Shown: positions 19,353 through 28,509, counted from the first letter of the stretch. The stretch is 64,000 bases of DNA from Symploca sp. SIO2E9 (GCA_010692645.1 JAAHGS010000019.1:1-64000), one strand, 5' to 3'. Translations and numbers: made by a program. Notes: generated by a model not told the origin, from the letters alone.

Positions 19353-19453
19353 TCACTTTTGTGGTAATTCCTCAGACTTGATGTAAGCTTTAATTCTCTC
19401 GATAGGAGCCCCCCCAGTTGAAGCAACATAATAAGAACCCGACCACCTAAATA
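19353..19453 (-). pseudogene. C-terminal remnant of a Y1 transposase (tnpA)
   Basis: Read on the minus strand, the segment encodes WSGSYYVASTGGAPIERIK followed by AYIKSEELPQK and a TGA stop at 19353-19355. This matches the end of IS200-type TnpA proteins (W..SYFV.T.G...E.I..YI). The catalytic HUH motif and Tyr are absent, so only the tail survives. It faces away from tnpB, as in divergent IS605 members. Confidence 0.65.
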
Positions 19454-19493
19454 AGGTATAACTTAGGTTAACAGGAGGCGAGGTGTATCAGCA

Positions 19494-20873
19494 ATGCCAC
19501 TCAGACGTGTAACTTTCCGGTTATACCCAAATAAAGCTACAGAGCAAACTTTGCGGTATCACCGGAAGTTACACAAAGAGCTGTATAATGCCGCCGTCTA
19601 TAACCGCTTTACCCAGTACCAGAAATTTGGTCACAAAGTAGAATATTTCGAGCAGCAAAATTCACTGCCAGGATTCAAAGAGGTATGGCCAGAATATAAA
19701 CAGTGCAATTGTATGACCTTGCAGGCAACTCTAAAACGTGTCGACTATGCTTTTAGGCGTTGGCTAAACGGATTAGCAAAACGTCCTAAATATAAGTCAA
19801 TTCGGTTTTATTCGGGCTGGACGTATCCTAGTAAAACTGGCTGGAAAGTTACAACAGGAGGGGAAAACGGTTATTTGGATTTAGCTAAAATTGGTTCTAT
19901 CCAGATGCGAGGAAAGGCTCGTATTTGGGGAGTTCCAACTACTTGCACGATTGTCTACCGCAACGGCAAGTGGTATGCCAGTATAACCGTTAACCTGACA
20001 CAATTGCAGGCGGCGCGGCGACAAACAGACTTTGGTTCAGTTGGCATTGACTTTGGGTGTAAATCAGCTTTGGCGATTACTGATGGAGACACTCATACTT
20101 TTGTGGAGGCTCCCAAGTTTTTACGAAAAGCCGAAGCACAAATCAAGCACCTTTCTAAGGGTAAGCGCCGTAAGGTTTCTCCTAACAGGAGAAAAAAGCA
20201 AAAAGCTTCTAGTAGGTGGAAAAAAGTTCAGGCAAAAATCAGGAAAGTAACTCGCAAAGTTGCTAACCAACGCCAGAACTGGGTTCATCAAGTAGCATCA
20301 GACATTGTTCGCTGTAATAGCTTCGTTGCTACAGAAAAGCTGGAAGTCAAAAACATGACTCGCAAGGCTAAAAAAGAGGTGCAACCCAACCGTCGGTTCC
20401 CGGCGGGTGGAAAGCGCGCCTGTGGTAAGCGAAAAAAACAAAAAGCGGGACTAAACAAGTCTATTTTAGATGTCGGCATGGGAATGTTGAGGCAGGCGAT
20501 TGAGTACAAGGTAACTGAAGCAGGAGGATTGTTTGTAGAAGTTCCTACTCGCAAAGTTAAACCCTCTCAAACCTGTCCCAACTGTGGACATCAGCACAAA
20601 AAGACTCTTGATGAGAGAACTCATCAATGCCAAAAGTGTGATTTTACAATGGATAGAGATTTAGCCGCTGCCTTGGTAATGCTGTTGTGGGCCCAAGGAA
20701 AACTTCCGGGGTTAGGAACTAACCTCGTAGACGCTGATGTCACCAGCGCTACTTCAGAAACCACCAAGCGTAAGTTTAGTGGAAGCATGAAGCAACTGGG
20801 ACAGAGGAAGCGCCAAAAACGAAGCTTTAGTGTAGATGGTAGCGGAGCGGAAACTCCGCCCTCTACGAAGTAG
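19494..20873 (+). CDS. tnpB: TnpB RNA-guided nuclease of an IS200/IS605 element
   Basis: A 459-residue transposon nuclease, ancestor type of Cas12. The RuvC-like triad is visible: Asp186 in GIDFGCKSALAI, Glu281 in ATEKLEVKNM and Asp387 in TMDRDLAAALVM. The zinc ribbon CPNCGHQH...CQKC lies between the last two. The N-terminus (LRRVTFRLYPNKATEQ) is the usual TnpB start, so it appears full length with an active site. AGGAGG sits upstream of the ATG. The stop codon lies in the right-end hairpin. TnpB proteins use an RNA from their own 3' end to cut DNA and help keep the element in place. Confidence 0.92.
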   Translation: MPLRRVTFRLYPNKATEQTLRYHRKLHKELYNAAVYNRFTQYQKFGHKVEYFEQQNSLPGFKEVWPEYKQCNCMTLQATLKRVDYAFRRWLNGLAKRPKYKSIRFYSGWTYPSKTGWKVTTGGENGYLDLAKIGSIQMRGKARIWGVPTTCTIVYRNGKWYASITVNLTQLQAARRQTDFGSVGIDFGCKSALAITDGDTHTFVEAPKFLRKAEAQIKHLSKGKRRKVSPNRRKKQKASSRWKKVQAKIRKVTRKVANQRQNWVHQVASDIVRCNSFVATEKLEVKNMTRKAKKEVQPNRRFPAGGKRACGKRKKQKAGLNKSILDVGMGMLRQAIEYKVTEAGGLFVEVPTRKVKPSQTCPNCGHQHKKTLDERTHQCQKCDFTMDRDLAAALVMLLWAQGKLPGLGTNLVDADVTSATSETTKRKFSGSMKQLGQRKRQKRSFSVDGSGAETPPSTK

Positions 20874-20890
20874 GGCGGAGTAGTTCATAT
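20750..20890 (+). ncRNA. Putative omega (guide) RNA region of tnpB
   Basis: In TnpB elements a guide RNA is processed from the tnpB 3' end through the right end. Here the end of the gene plus the hairpin at 20854-20880 occupy that position. The RNA boundaries are inferred from position only, not seen. Confidence 0.35.
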
Positions 20891-20923
20891 AGGAACAAGA
20901 CTTTTATAAATAGTCTGACTATC

Positions 20924-20957
20924 AAGTAATAAGTAATAAGTAATAAGTAATAAGTAA
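20924..20957. repeat. TAATAAG heptamer run
   Basis: Four direct AAGTAAT units. The same heptamer occurs at 2847 and 44448, always at gene ends. Confidence 0.7.
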
Positions 20958-20985
20958 ACAGTTGCCAGATCATTAAAGCTTCAAG

Positions 20986-21013
20986 GGTTGTACCAATACC
21001 GCCCGGTACAACC
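20986..21013 (-). terminator. Hairpin downstream of rpsU
   Basis: GGTTGTACC (20986-20994) and GGTACAACC (21005-21013) form a perfect 9-bp stem 23 bp after the rpsU stop. The following bases on the minus strand are CTTGAAGC, a poor U tract, so termination may be partial. Confidence 0.55.
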
Positions 21014-21036
21014 TTTAGATCTAGCTCTAGACTCGA

Positions 21037-21240
21037 TTAAAACTGTTTTTTGCGGTTACGGTAGAACCTCCGAAGTTGTTTATGTCTAGCAATTGCTTTG
21101 CGCTTGCGTTTTTCAATGGGTGTTTCAAAGTGACGATGCTTCTTCATGTCGGGAAAAATTCCCGCCCTGGAAACTACTCGCTTAAATCGACGGAGGGCTG
21201 ATTCAATCCCCTCATTTTCGCCGACTGTCACCTGCGCCAT
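21037..21240 (-). CDS. rpsU: Small ribosomal subunit protein bS21
   Basis: A 67-residue, highly basic protein of the 30S subunit. [21 protein letters not shown] and [20 protein letters not shown] are the typical S21 blocks; full length. The start is supported by GGACGAT just upstream. It lies downstream of the RRM protein gene on the same strand (347-bp gap), a linkage known from Anabaena, where both respond to cold. Confidence 0.95.
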   Translation of the reverse strand: MAQVTVGENEGIESALRRFKRVVSRAGIFPDMKKHRHFETPIEKRKRKAIARHKQLRRFYRNRKKQF

Positions 21241-21587
21241 TCTATCGTCCTCCTCACCTTGGGTTGATCGCCAGAGCCTCAGTCCAATAAAATTAAGATT
21301 TTGGCTAAGGCTGTTGGCAGTTCATAGTTCGTTTTGGACAAAAAAAACAGGAGCCATGAACTATGAACCATGAACTCAGAACTCTTAGCAAAAAGCTGCA
21401 ATCAATTTGCTTCTGGCATATGCACCTTCCACTATTTAAGAACAGCGAATTTGTATTTTCTACAACTGTTGTTTTCCGCTGGCTTAAAAAATATCGACGT
21501 TTTTGATTACCTATCAGCAGCTAAAGCTTATCAACTAAAGCCAATGGGGAAGCCTTAAACCTTCTCAAGCCCCCTTATTCTCAAGGC
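21241..21587. other. rbp-rpsU intergenic region
   Basis: It contains ATGAAC(C/T) heptamer-like repeats around 21354-21376 and a stretch of ordinary A/T-rich sequence. A plus-strand frame at 21370-21558 has no protein character and is not called. Regulatory elements for rpsU should lie here, but none is recognised. Confidence 0.5.
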
Positions 21588-21881
21588 TTAGTAGCGCCGA
21601 GAAAATCCATCTCGATTATTTCTGCCAGCACCGCTTTGTTCGCGAGGTTTAGCCTTACTTACTTTTAGATCTCGTCCCATCCACTCGGCTCCATCAAGGG
21701 CATCGATGGCAGCAGCTTCTTCAGTTTCCGTTTCCATGTCAACAAAGCCAAAACCACGCATTTGACCAGTTTCACGGTCAGTGGGTAACTTAACCTGTTT
21801 TACAGTTCCGTATTCAGCAAAGACGCGGTTAAGGTCTTCCCGTGTAACCTGGTGTGGCAGGTTGCCTATATAAACTGACAT
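21588..21881 (-). CDS. rbp: RRM-type RNA-binding protein (cyanobacterial Rbp)
   Basis: A single RNA recognition motif protein of about 97 residues. RNP2 is VYIGNL and RNP1 is RGFGFVDM; the short tail is Arg/Gly/Asn rich (REQSGAGRNNRDGFSRRY). Cyanobacterial Rbp proteins bind mRNA, several are cold induced, and some take thylakoid mRNAs to membranes. I start at the ATG that gives MSVYIGNLP (21881), as all family members begin there; an in-frame ATG at 21905 would add eight residues. The rpsU gene follows. Confidence 0.92.
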   Translation of the reverse strand: MSVYIGNLPHQVTREDLNRVFAEYGTVKQVKLPTDRETGQMRGFGFVDMETETEEAAAIDALDGAEWMGRDLKVSKAKPREQSGAGRNNRDGFSRRY

Positions 21882-22017
21882 TAATCGATTCATCTCCAGA
21901 ATCAAAGGTTTCAGAGACTTACGATTCGGAGATAAGGTCTGTGATTGGATAAAAACAAACTATGAAACCGAATATAACCCTCACTCCTCATACTAACAGC
22001 ATTGATTGCTCAACTGC

Positions 22018-22875
22018 CTACCCTACCTCTGGGGAGGTACTTGGTTGAGTCGGTTGAGTTGGCGTCCAGGGGAAAATTTTGTACTTCAAATAAAAGCCGC
22101 CCAATATAAACAGTACAATCAAGAACGTGCCAACACCAAGGGGACTGGGAAGCCAGAATACTGCTTCCATATGATTGAGCTGACCAGGCTGAGGAGTCCA
22201 CACCAGCTGATGCCCATCATAGTATACTTTGGGACTAATAGCATGATCTGCCTTAACAATACTTCTTGCTCCCCAAGGAGTCTCTAAACTAAACTGCAAA
22301 TCTAATAGTGAACCAGGAGAAACAATCACGTTGCCCTTAGCCGAAATTACAGCGAGCGATCGCAAATCTAGGTCATAATTTAATCGGTTCCGCTGCCAGA
22401 AGAAAAAATTATTCTGTACTAGATTTAAGTGTGACTGGAAACTAGGTAAATTCTGTTCCTTGTCTGCTGAGATGCGGTCATTTTTCTTAACAACCGGGTT
22501 AAAAAATTGGTCAAACTTGGATGCCAATTCCTTACCGTTGCTAAAGGGAATTGTGACTATAATTTCCTGCTCAGAAATTTTTCTAGTGCTGCCCCTAAGC
22601 TGCTGGGCTCGACGCTCGATGCTTTTGAGCCATTGCTCGGCCTCAGAATCACTAAATCTTGTTAACTGTTCTCCCAGCTTAATATGCTGTACGATCGCGC
22701 CGCGATGTTGACCTTCAAAGTTAACCCCAAGTTCATAATCAACGCAACCAGAAAGTAGCAGCGATGCCAATAAGGTTAACAGGAGAACGCGCCAGCGCCC
22801 CATAAGCAAACGGATGAATAGCACCAAACTAACAACAGTCGATTTCACTAAATTTACCCTCACTAGCTTGTTCAA
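22018..22875 (-). CDS. DUF3153 lipoprotein
   Basis: Cyanobacterial membrane-anchored protein of unknown role. A hydrophobic segment ending in the lipobox LLSGC (about residues 40-44 from the first ATG) predicts lipid attachment to CVDYELGVNFEGQHRG. The globular region continues to about residue 240, and a second hydrophobic helix (PLGVGTFLIVLFILGGFYL) sits near the C-terminus, so both ends are in the membrane. The likely start is the ATG at 22803 (MGRWRVLLL), giving a normal signal length. It is transcribed away from tRNA-Val and not in an operon. Confidence 0.75.
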   Translation of the reverse strand: MNKLVRVNLVKSTVVSLVLFIRLLMGRWRVLLLTLLASLLLSGCVDYELGVNFEGQHRGAIVQHIKLGEQLTRFSDSEAEQWLKSIERRAQQLRGSTRKISEQEIIVTIPFSNGKELASKFDQFFNPVVKKNDRISADKEQNLPSFQSHLNLVQNNFFFWQRNRLNYDLDLRSLAVISAKGNVIVSPGSLLDLQFSLETPWGARSIVKADHAISPKVYYDGHQLVWTPQPGQLNHMEAVFWLPSPLGVGTFLIVLFILGGFYLKYKIFPWTPTQPTQPSTSPEVG

Positions 22876-22952
22876 TCACCTCTTTATTTTGATTGATTTT
22901 CGCACGCTATTATCTACAAGAGACGCCACCCTGTGTTATTGTAAAGGGTCTT

Positions 22953-23024
22953 GGGCGATTAGCACAGTGGTAGCGCGCTTCCTTCACACGGAAGAGGTCA
23001 CTGGTTCAAACCCAGTATCGCCCA
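22953..23024 (+). tRNA. tRNA-Val (anticodon CAC)
   Basis: Acceptor GGGCGAT pairs with ATCGCCC; the anticodon stem CTTCC/GGAAG encloses loop TTCACAC, anticodon CAC; the T arm is ACTGG-TTCAAAC-CCAGT; discriminator A; CCA is not encoded. It reads GTG codons. The cupredoxin frame opens immediately after it. Confidence 0.92.
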
Positions 23025-23051
23025 TTGCTGGATTCGATATTAAATTTTGTC

Positions 23052-23570
23052 ATGACAATCATGCAGCTAATTGACTCGATGGGCAAAAAATGGCAAGGCA
23101 GAGGGTTAAATCAATCGCTAGGATTAATCTTGGGATTAATATTTGCAACGGTTGTCTTCTTCCCTACTTCGGCTATGGCAGAGACATCTCCTAGCACCAA
23201 GCAAAATTTACTGTCTCAACCACCAACTGAAGTAAACGTCAGCCTGGGCAATAGTGCTAATGAATTGAAATTTTTACCTAGAAAATTGAAATTTATTTCT
23301 GGTGTTCGCTACAAATTACTGCTGGATAACCCCAGTTCCCAAAAGCACTACTTCACAGCAAAAGACTTTGCCGACGCTAGCTGGAGTCAAAAAGTTGAAG
23401 CTGGCAAAGTAGAAGTTAAAGGAGCAATCCACGAACTAGAACTAAAGCCTGGAGGAGAAGCAGAGTGGGTATTGGTACCAATGAAACCTGGAACCTACGA
23501 ACTCCATTGCTCTATTCCAGGACACACAGAGGCAGGCATGACTGGAGAGATTATAGTTGAGACTAACTAG
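23052..23570 (+). CDS. Exported cupredoxin-domain (blue copper) protein
   Basis: Small lumenal or periplasmic copper protein of the plastocyanin/azurin fold. Numbering from the longest frame (23025), a signal peptide ends near residue 51 (TSAMA). The type 1 copper ligands are His108 in KHYF, Cys162 and His167 in HCSIPGH, and Met172 in EAGM. It differs from plastocyanin in sequence and has a longer N-terminal part, so it is a separate electron-transfer or copper-storage protein. The start is unclear: the frame opens at the last tRNA base; ATGs at 23052, 23061 and 23079 are better, and I list the first. map follows at 55 bp. Confidence 0.8.
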   Translation: MTIMQLIDSMGKKWQGRGLNQSLGLILGLIFATVVFFPTSAMAETSPSTKQNLLSQPPTEVNVSLGNSANELKFLPRKLKFISGVRYKLLLDNPSSQKHYFTAKDFADASWSQKVEAGKVEVKGAIHELELKPGGEAEWVLVPMKPGTYELHCSIPGHTEAGMTGEIIVETN

Positions 23571-23625
23571 TAATATCTGTTAATCTGCCCTCAACTTCTC
23601 CTGTTCAACCCTCCGGATTGTCAAG

Positions 23626-24459
23626 ATGAATATTCTCAATAACCTGCTTTTCAAACCAACTCAATCCCCCCAAGCCCACCAAAAACGCCGAGGTATTGAA
23701 ATCAAGTCTAAGCGTGAAATTGAAGTCATGCGTCAGGCCTCAATAATTGTGGCGACAGTACTTAAAGAAATTTCCGAGATGGTTGAACCGGGAATGACAA
23801 CATCTGATTTGGATACTTACGCCGACAAACGCATCCGCCAGATGGGAGCAACACCTAGCTTCAAAGGATACCATGGCTTCCCAGGTTCCATTTGTTCTAG
23901 CCTCAACAACGAAGTCGTTCACGGTATCCCCAACCCCAAGAAGGTAATTCGCACTGGTGATGTCCTCAAAGTTGACACCGGTGCCTACTACCAAGGATTC
24001 CATGGCGATTCTTGCATCACAATTGCAGTGGGGGAAGTTACACCAGAAGCAGCTAAGTTAATTCGCGTCGCAGAAGAAGTACTCTATAAGGGAATTGAAC
24101 AGGTGAAAGCAGGAGCTTACCTGCTTGAGATTGCTGGTGCAATTGAAGATCATGCCAAAGCCAATGGCTTCAGCATTGTAGAAGATTTTACAGGTCACGG
24201 TGTAGGTAGAAACCTGCACGAAGAACCATCTGTTTTTAACTTTCGCACTCGCGAGATACCCAATATCAAGCTGCGCGCTGGGATGACTATAGCAATTGAA
24301 CCGATTATCAATGCTGGTTCCAAGTTCACGCGTATCTTATCTGATCGCTGGACAGCTGTTACCGTAGACAATGCCCTATCAGCACAGTTTGAGCATACCG
24401 TATTGGTGACAACTGATGGTTACGAAATTTTAACTGACCGTACCAAAGTCCCAACTTGA
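23626..24459 (+). CDS. map: Methionine aminopeptidase type I
   Basis: Cytosolic metalloenzyme that removes the initiator Met from new proteins. All five metal ligands are present: Asp117, Asp128, His191, Glu225 and Glu256. The fold begins near residue 24 ([13 protein letters not shown]); about 20 extra N-terminal residues rich in Gln, Pro and Lys precede it, as in some cyanobacterial and plastid forms. Length 277 is otherwise standard. It may be cotranscribed with the cupredoxin gene. Confidence 0.95.
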   Translation: MNILNNLLFKPTQSPQAHQKRRGIEIKSKREIEVMRQASIIVATVLKEISEMVEPGMTTSDLDTYADKRIRQMGATPSFKGYHGFPGSICSSLNNEVVHGIPNPKKVIRTGDVLKVDTGAYYQGFHGDSCITIAVGEVTPEAAKLIRVAEEVLYKGIEQVKAGAYLLEIAGAIEDHAKANGFSIVEDFTGHGVGRNLHEEPSVFNFRTREIPNIKLRAGMTIAIEPIINAGSKFTRILSDRWTAVTVDNALSAQFEHTVLVTTDGYEILTDRTKVPT

Positions 24460-24542
24460 CAGCGCTAAGCCTTGTCTAATCTCAGTTTGAGCATACTTGC
24501 AATCTTAGCTTCTTCCTGAGACTACAGCAAAATTGCAGGAAA
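24460..24542. other. Spacer between map and the 118-bp array
   Basis: No feature is seen apart from the end of the map transcript; the first terminator-like stem of the array could also end map transcription. Confidence 0.4.
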
Positions 24543-25013
24543 CCCCCGAGTTGTGCAAGCTCGGGGGATAGTACAGGGTGCATCTACCATTTCTTTGTTC
24601 CTAGCAATGCAATCGCCATCAGGATAATTTGGGGAAAATTTCTAATTTAAACGATAAAAACCCCCAAGTTGTGCAGGCTCAGGGGATAGTACAGGGTGCA
24701 TCTACCATTTCTTTATTCCTAGCAATGCCAGCGCCATCAGGATGGTTTGGAAAAATTTTCTCATTCCAAGCAAAAAAAAACCCGAGTTGTGCAGGCTCGG
24801 GGGATAGTACAGGGTGCATCTACCATTTCTTTATTCCTAGCAATGCCAGCGCCATCAGGATGGTTTGGGGAAATTTTCTCATTCCAAGCAAAAAAAAACC
24901 CGAGTTGTGCAGGCTCGGGGGATAGTACAGGGTGCATCTACCATTTCTTTGTTCCTAGCAATGCCAGTGCCATCAGGATGATTTGGGAAAATTTTCTCAT
25001 TCAATCACTCATC
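24543..25013 (-). ncRNA. Four tandem 118-bp units, candidate minus-strand small RNA array
   Basis: Period 118 bp exactly; units begin at 24543, 24661, 24779 and 24897. On the minus strand every unit ends in a GC stem with loop followed by U residues: CCCGAG..CTCGGG then nine Us in units 3 and 4, an 8-bp stem then UUUUU in unit 2, and UUU in unit 1. Unit 2 keeps its stem only through U-G and G-U pairs that exist on the minus-strand RNA; on the plus strand they would be C-A clashes. This points to four short RNAs (up to about 100 nt) read from right to left. 118 is not a multiple of 3, so the repeats do not code for a repeated peptide. No family is recognised; tandem sRNA arrays such as NsiR1 are the nearest idea. 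Promoters are not resolved. Confidence 0.6.
24890..24919 (-). terminator. Intrinsic terminator of array unit 4 (representative)
   Basis: On the minus strand CCCGAG, a 9-nt loop, CTCGGG and then nine T residues. The same structure with its T run lies at 24772-24801 (unit 3); weaker forms are at 24656-24685 and 24540-24567. Confidence 0.75.
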
Positions 25014-25120
25014 AATCATCTAACCTAAATGCGTAGTACTATATATCAGCAAAATCGACAACAAGGCAGATAGCTCCAGGGCAAATAGTTCATCAAAATC
25101 CTCTCCCCCTCTATAGACTC

Positions 25121-26917
25121 ATGAGCAATTTCTCAGACTTGTCGGGCCATGGTTTCAGCATCGTTAGAGAGTTGGGACACAATCGCGCTGGTGGGAGAGT
25201 CACCTACCTTGCCATTAACCGTGCTCATCACCAGCCTGTTGTCATTAAGCAATTTTTGTTTGCCAAACGTGATGCCCATTGGTCAGACTATGACGCAATT
25301 ACGCGGGAAATTCAAGTATTGCGAGGTCTTAATCATCCAGGCATCCCCTGTTACCTTGGTTCCTTTGAAACAGCTACGGGTTTTTGCCTGGTGCAGGAAT
25401 ACAAAGATGCCCCATCTCTAGTTGAACCTCGCAGCTTTGAGCCAGATGAAATTAAGCAAATAGCGATTTCTTTACTTAACATCCTGATTTACCTGCAAAA
25501 TAGGATTCCACCAATCAGTCATCGGGATATTAAACCGGAGAATATCCTGGCTGATGAGAAACTCAATGTTTTCCTGGTAGACTTCGGTTTGGCACGGATT
25601 GGCAATAGTGCCTTTGCTGTCAGTAGCATTGCCAAAGGCACGATTGGGTTCATGGCTCCAGAACAATTATTTAATCGACAGTTGAGTGAGGCATCAGATC
25701 TTTATGGCTTAGGTGCAACGCTGATTTGCTTACTAACTGGCACCCCTTCCACTGCTATCAGCAACTTAATTGATGATGACTATCGCCTTAACTTCAAACA
25801 TCTTGTTCCTAAGCTTAGCCTGCGCTGGATTGAATGGCTAGAAAATATGGTGGCAATGAAAGCAAAAAACCGCTTTCCCGATGCCAAAACTGCTCTGGCA
25901 GCCCTAGAACCCATATATGTTAACCGTCTTCCTGAACTGAAGCTCTCTCAATCTTGCCTAGAATTTAAAGCTAAAAAACTGGGCGAAAAATTGACTAAGA
26001 CCATCAGAATTAGTAATAGTGTTCCCGACACTATTTTGAAAACCAGTTGGCAAGTTGCATCCCATTTGAGTGACCCGCCCCACACTCCCCATTTTCACGC
26101 CTGGATTAACTTTGATAAATCTGAGTTTGTTAGCAATAACAGTCTGTGCAAAATCACTGTTGACACCAATAAACTCATAGCTTGTGGAGTCTATGAGCGC
26201 CAGCTCTTAATTCATACTAATTCTCAGCCAGAAATACAGGTTTTAAAAGTTAAAGTTAAAACAGCAACTTTGCCAATCAAGACCAAAAGATTACCATATC
26301 TTTCCATAGTTTTACTGATTTTATTTGCCACCGCTGCTAGTTGGATGGAAACAACAGCTTGGCAGGGAATTGTCAGCAAAAGTGGTGGCATGGGCGTAGC
26401 GAACGCAATTTTTGTCTCGTCATTTGTGGCGGTACTAGGATTAATTACGGCTGTAACTTCCGGCATGCTCTCACAATTAATTACTAAACTCAGAACTAGG
26501 TTTGGTTTTAAAATCAAAGCCTTGGATACAGTGACAACCGTTTTATTTGCTGGAGTAGCAGCAATGTTAGTGGCTAGCTTTGGTGCCAAATTCCGTGCCC
26601 CAGATACTGCCCTTGCTGCCTTTGCCGCTGTTGATGCAGTAGTATTTATGGCGGCGTTTGAAGGGGAAGGTGTAGCCCAAACTTGCCTACAGCTGGGATT
26701 TAGTAAAACTCTGGCCTTAGGGGTTTCTCTGTTGTCAGCAGCTTTGGGCATTAGCTTGGGAATTGCTTTCAAGCTAGGATTTTTAAATTTGCTGGTAATG
26801 TCAGCAGTTTTAGGAACAGGCTTACTCTGGATAATAATGGTTTTGTACCCCAGTTTAGACCGCTTCAGACAGATTGCCAATTACCGCCAATTGGAAGGAC
26901 ATTTAATTAAACCTTAG
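25121..26917 (+). CDS. Membrane Ser/Thr protein kinase
   Basis: Hanks-type kinase with Lys43 in VVIKQF, the catalytic HRDIKPEN (Asp136), DFG (Asp154) and an APE motif after a short activation segment, so it looks active. The kinase domain ends near residue 265. A beta-rich extracytoplasmic-like region (LKLSQSCLEFKAKKLG onward, about 270-385) resembles the linker found in other cyanobacterial kinases. The C-terminal 200 residues hold about five hydrophobic helices with a double-psi look (TTVLFAGVAAMLVASFG). A typical Gly-rich loop is replaced by GHNRAGGRV. Substrates unknown. The sRNA-like array precedes it on the opposite strand. Confidence 0.9.
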   Translation: MSNFSDLSGHGFSIVRELGHNRAGGRVTYLAINRAHHQPVVIKQFLFAKRDAHWSDYDAITREIQVLRGLNHPGIPCYLGSFETATGFCLVQEYKDAPSLVEPRSFEPDEIKQIAISLLNILIYLQNRIPPISHRDIKPENILADEKLNVFLVDFGLARIGNSAFAVSSIAKGTIGFMAPEQLFNRQLSEASDLYGLGATLICLLTGTPSTAISNLIDDDYRLNFKHLVPKLSLRWIEWLENMVAMKAKNRFPDAKTALAALEPIYVNRLPELKLSQSCLEFKAKKLGEKLTKTIRISNSVPDTILKTSWQVASHLSDPPHTPHFHAWINFDKSEFVSNNSLCKITVDTNKLIACGVYERQLLIHTNSQPEIQVLKVKVKTATLPIKTKRLPYLSIVLLILFATAASWMETTAWQGIVSKSGGMGVANAIFVSSFVAVLGLITAVTSGMLSQLITKLRTRFGFKIKALDTVTTVLFAGVAAMLVASFGAKFRAPDTALAAFAAVDAVVFMAAFEGEGVAQTCLQLGFSKTLALGVSLLSAALGISLGIAFKLGFLNLLVMSAVLGTGLLWIIMVLYPSLDRFRQIANYRQLEGHLIKP

Positions 26918-26984
26918 TCAAGGCAAATTAAATCAATTATCAGTTTCATCGCAATTGTCTGGTAATAATTTCTCTGTTATTGAC

Positions 26985-27025
26985 ATTCTCCCTAGGTTCA
27001 CCTTTAAGGTAGAACCCAGGGCTGC
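26985..27025. repeat. IS200/IS605-type end hairpin (relic)
   Basis: TTGACATTCTCC leads into CCTAGGTTC (26991-26999), an inner palindrome ACCTTTAAGGT, and GAACCCAGG (27012-27020). The flank matches the ends at 27421 and 29687. Confidence 0.5.
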
Positions 27026-27420
27026 CGCCCTGAGGTAAAATTTTGTAAAGATAAATATTTGTATCTTTAATTACAGTTTTTTTTGACAAAATAATATAAC
27101 AGGAGGTAGATTTGGAGGGTGTTTGAATATCCTCCCGGATTTCTTTGAATTGAAACCATCAAGCAAAGGCAGAAGATGTGAGGCTCCAGGGCATTCATAA
27201 AGCCTTCTGCCCTGGAGCACCTAGAGCCTTCCAAGGGTAAAGCCTTGGTCATCGCTTGATTCAAAATCGCTAGCAATCCTTGCTGGGTTGAATCTGTGCC
27301 GAAATTGGTCTGGAAATTGAGGGTGTAGACTACTGGAACCATATTCAGGGCAAACCTCATCCCAACTTCGGCAAAACCTATAACCGCAGTAATGTTTCAC
27401 TCAGTTAAGAGGAGCCAAGA

Positions 27421-27476
27421 TTGACATCCTCCCATCGCTGAAAGCGAGGGATTCCTAAACCTCGCGATGCGAGGTT
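27421..27476. repeat. IS200/IS605-type end with two hairpins
   Basis: TTGACATCCTCCC opens the end. TCCCATCGCT/AGCGAGGGA form hairpin 1 (27430-27451) and AACCTCGC/GCGAGGTT hairpin 2 (27458-27476). A diverged copy in opposite orientation lies at 29626-29687. No transposase gene is attached. Confidence 0.65.
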
Positions 27477-27744
27477 TCTGCTTCTTCCACATCTGCATAC
27501 ACTACCAACTGACGTTAGTTATGTCCCCGTCTTACGTTATGTCCACAGACTTTCGACCCATTGCAGAGTCCCGATTCCGCAAGCCCTGCGGTACGGAGTC
27601 TCACAAGACTTGGTACTTGTTGCTTAGGTTTTTTACTCAGCTAAGCATTTCTAGCCGGAACCCCCTAAACCTAGTTTTTCAAGGTGCTAATACCTACTGC
27701 GCCGTGTTTTCGCGTTTCGGTATCTCTCAATTGTACAACTATGA

Positions 27745-28188
<444 letters not shown>

Positions 28189-28277
28189 CTCGTCCGTTGA
28201 TATCTTGCACTATTTTCAGAGTATAGCGGGGCCGCTGGCAGGGTGGAGAAATCCCTTCTGTTAAGCTCTCTGGAGAG

Positions 28278-28374
28278 TGAGCGAAATTTTGGTTGGAATT
28301 TTAATTCTCCGCGTCTCCGCGTCTGGAGCGTCTCCGCGTCTGCTTACTTGTTCCCCCACCCTTTTTTTCGCTCA
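28278..28374. mobile_element. MITE family 3, copy 1
   Basis: TGAGCGAAA at the left is inverted at the right (TTTCGCTCA). Inside are CCGCGTCT heptamer-like units. The 9-mer CTCTCTGGA occurs on both sides (28266-28274, 28378-28386) and may be a target duplication, although it is offset by 3 bases from the inverted repeats. Confidence 0.55.
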
Positions 28375-28509
28375 TCCCTCTCTGGATTATTCAACAATCC
28401 CCTCCCTGCTCCGCTGAGGGTGGGGAGTGTCAATAGCTATAGGGCAGGCAATGCCTACCCTAGTAAAAACTAGCTTACTGCGAAAATACAATAACTGGAT
28501 GGTTTAGCA

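Larger units (their letters stand above)
19283..20890 (+). mobile_element. IS200/IS605-group element carrying tnpB
   Basis: The left boundary hairpin is CCCCACCCT at 19288-19296 with AGGGTGGGG at 19307-19315. The right-end hairpin is CTCCGCCCT at 20854-20862 with AGGGCGGAG at 20872-20880. Between them are a reversed tnpA remnant and an intact tnpB. The element cannot move by itself without a Y1 transposase in trans. Boundaries are approximate; subterminal hairpins rather than inverted repeats fit this group. A guide RNA would be expected from the tnpB 3' end into the right end. Confidence 0.75.

Noticed and set aside
21370-21558. Plus-strand 62-codon frame between rpsU and rbp
   Set aside because: No protein character, overlaps the ATGAACC repeat, no ribosome binding site.
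23025-23051. Cupredoxin start at the first codon after the tRNA
   Set aside because: The first possible start abuts the mature tRNA end, leaving no leader; later ATGs are more likely.
24629-25028. Two plus-strand frames (about 95 codons) across the 118-bp array
   Set aside because: The period is not a multiple of three, so the same sequence is read in different frames in each unit; terminator-like stems and A runs inside also argue against coding.
27067-27360. Minus-strand frame of 97 codons
   Set aside because: It runs through STRR-like CCTGGAGC units and an A-rich tail, has no conserved look beyond the first 40 residues, and no ribosome binding site; at best a remnant.
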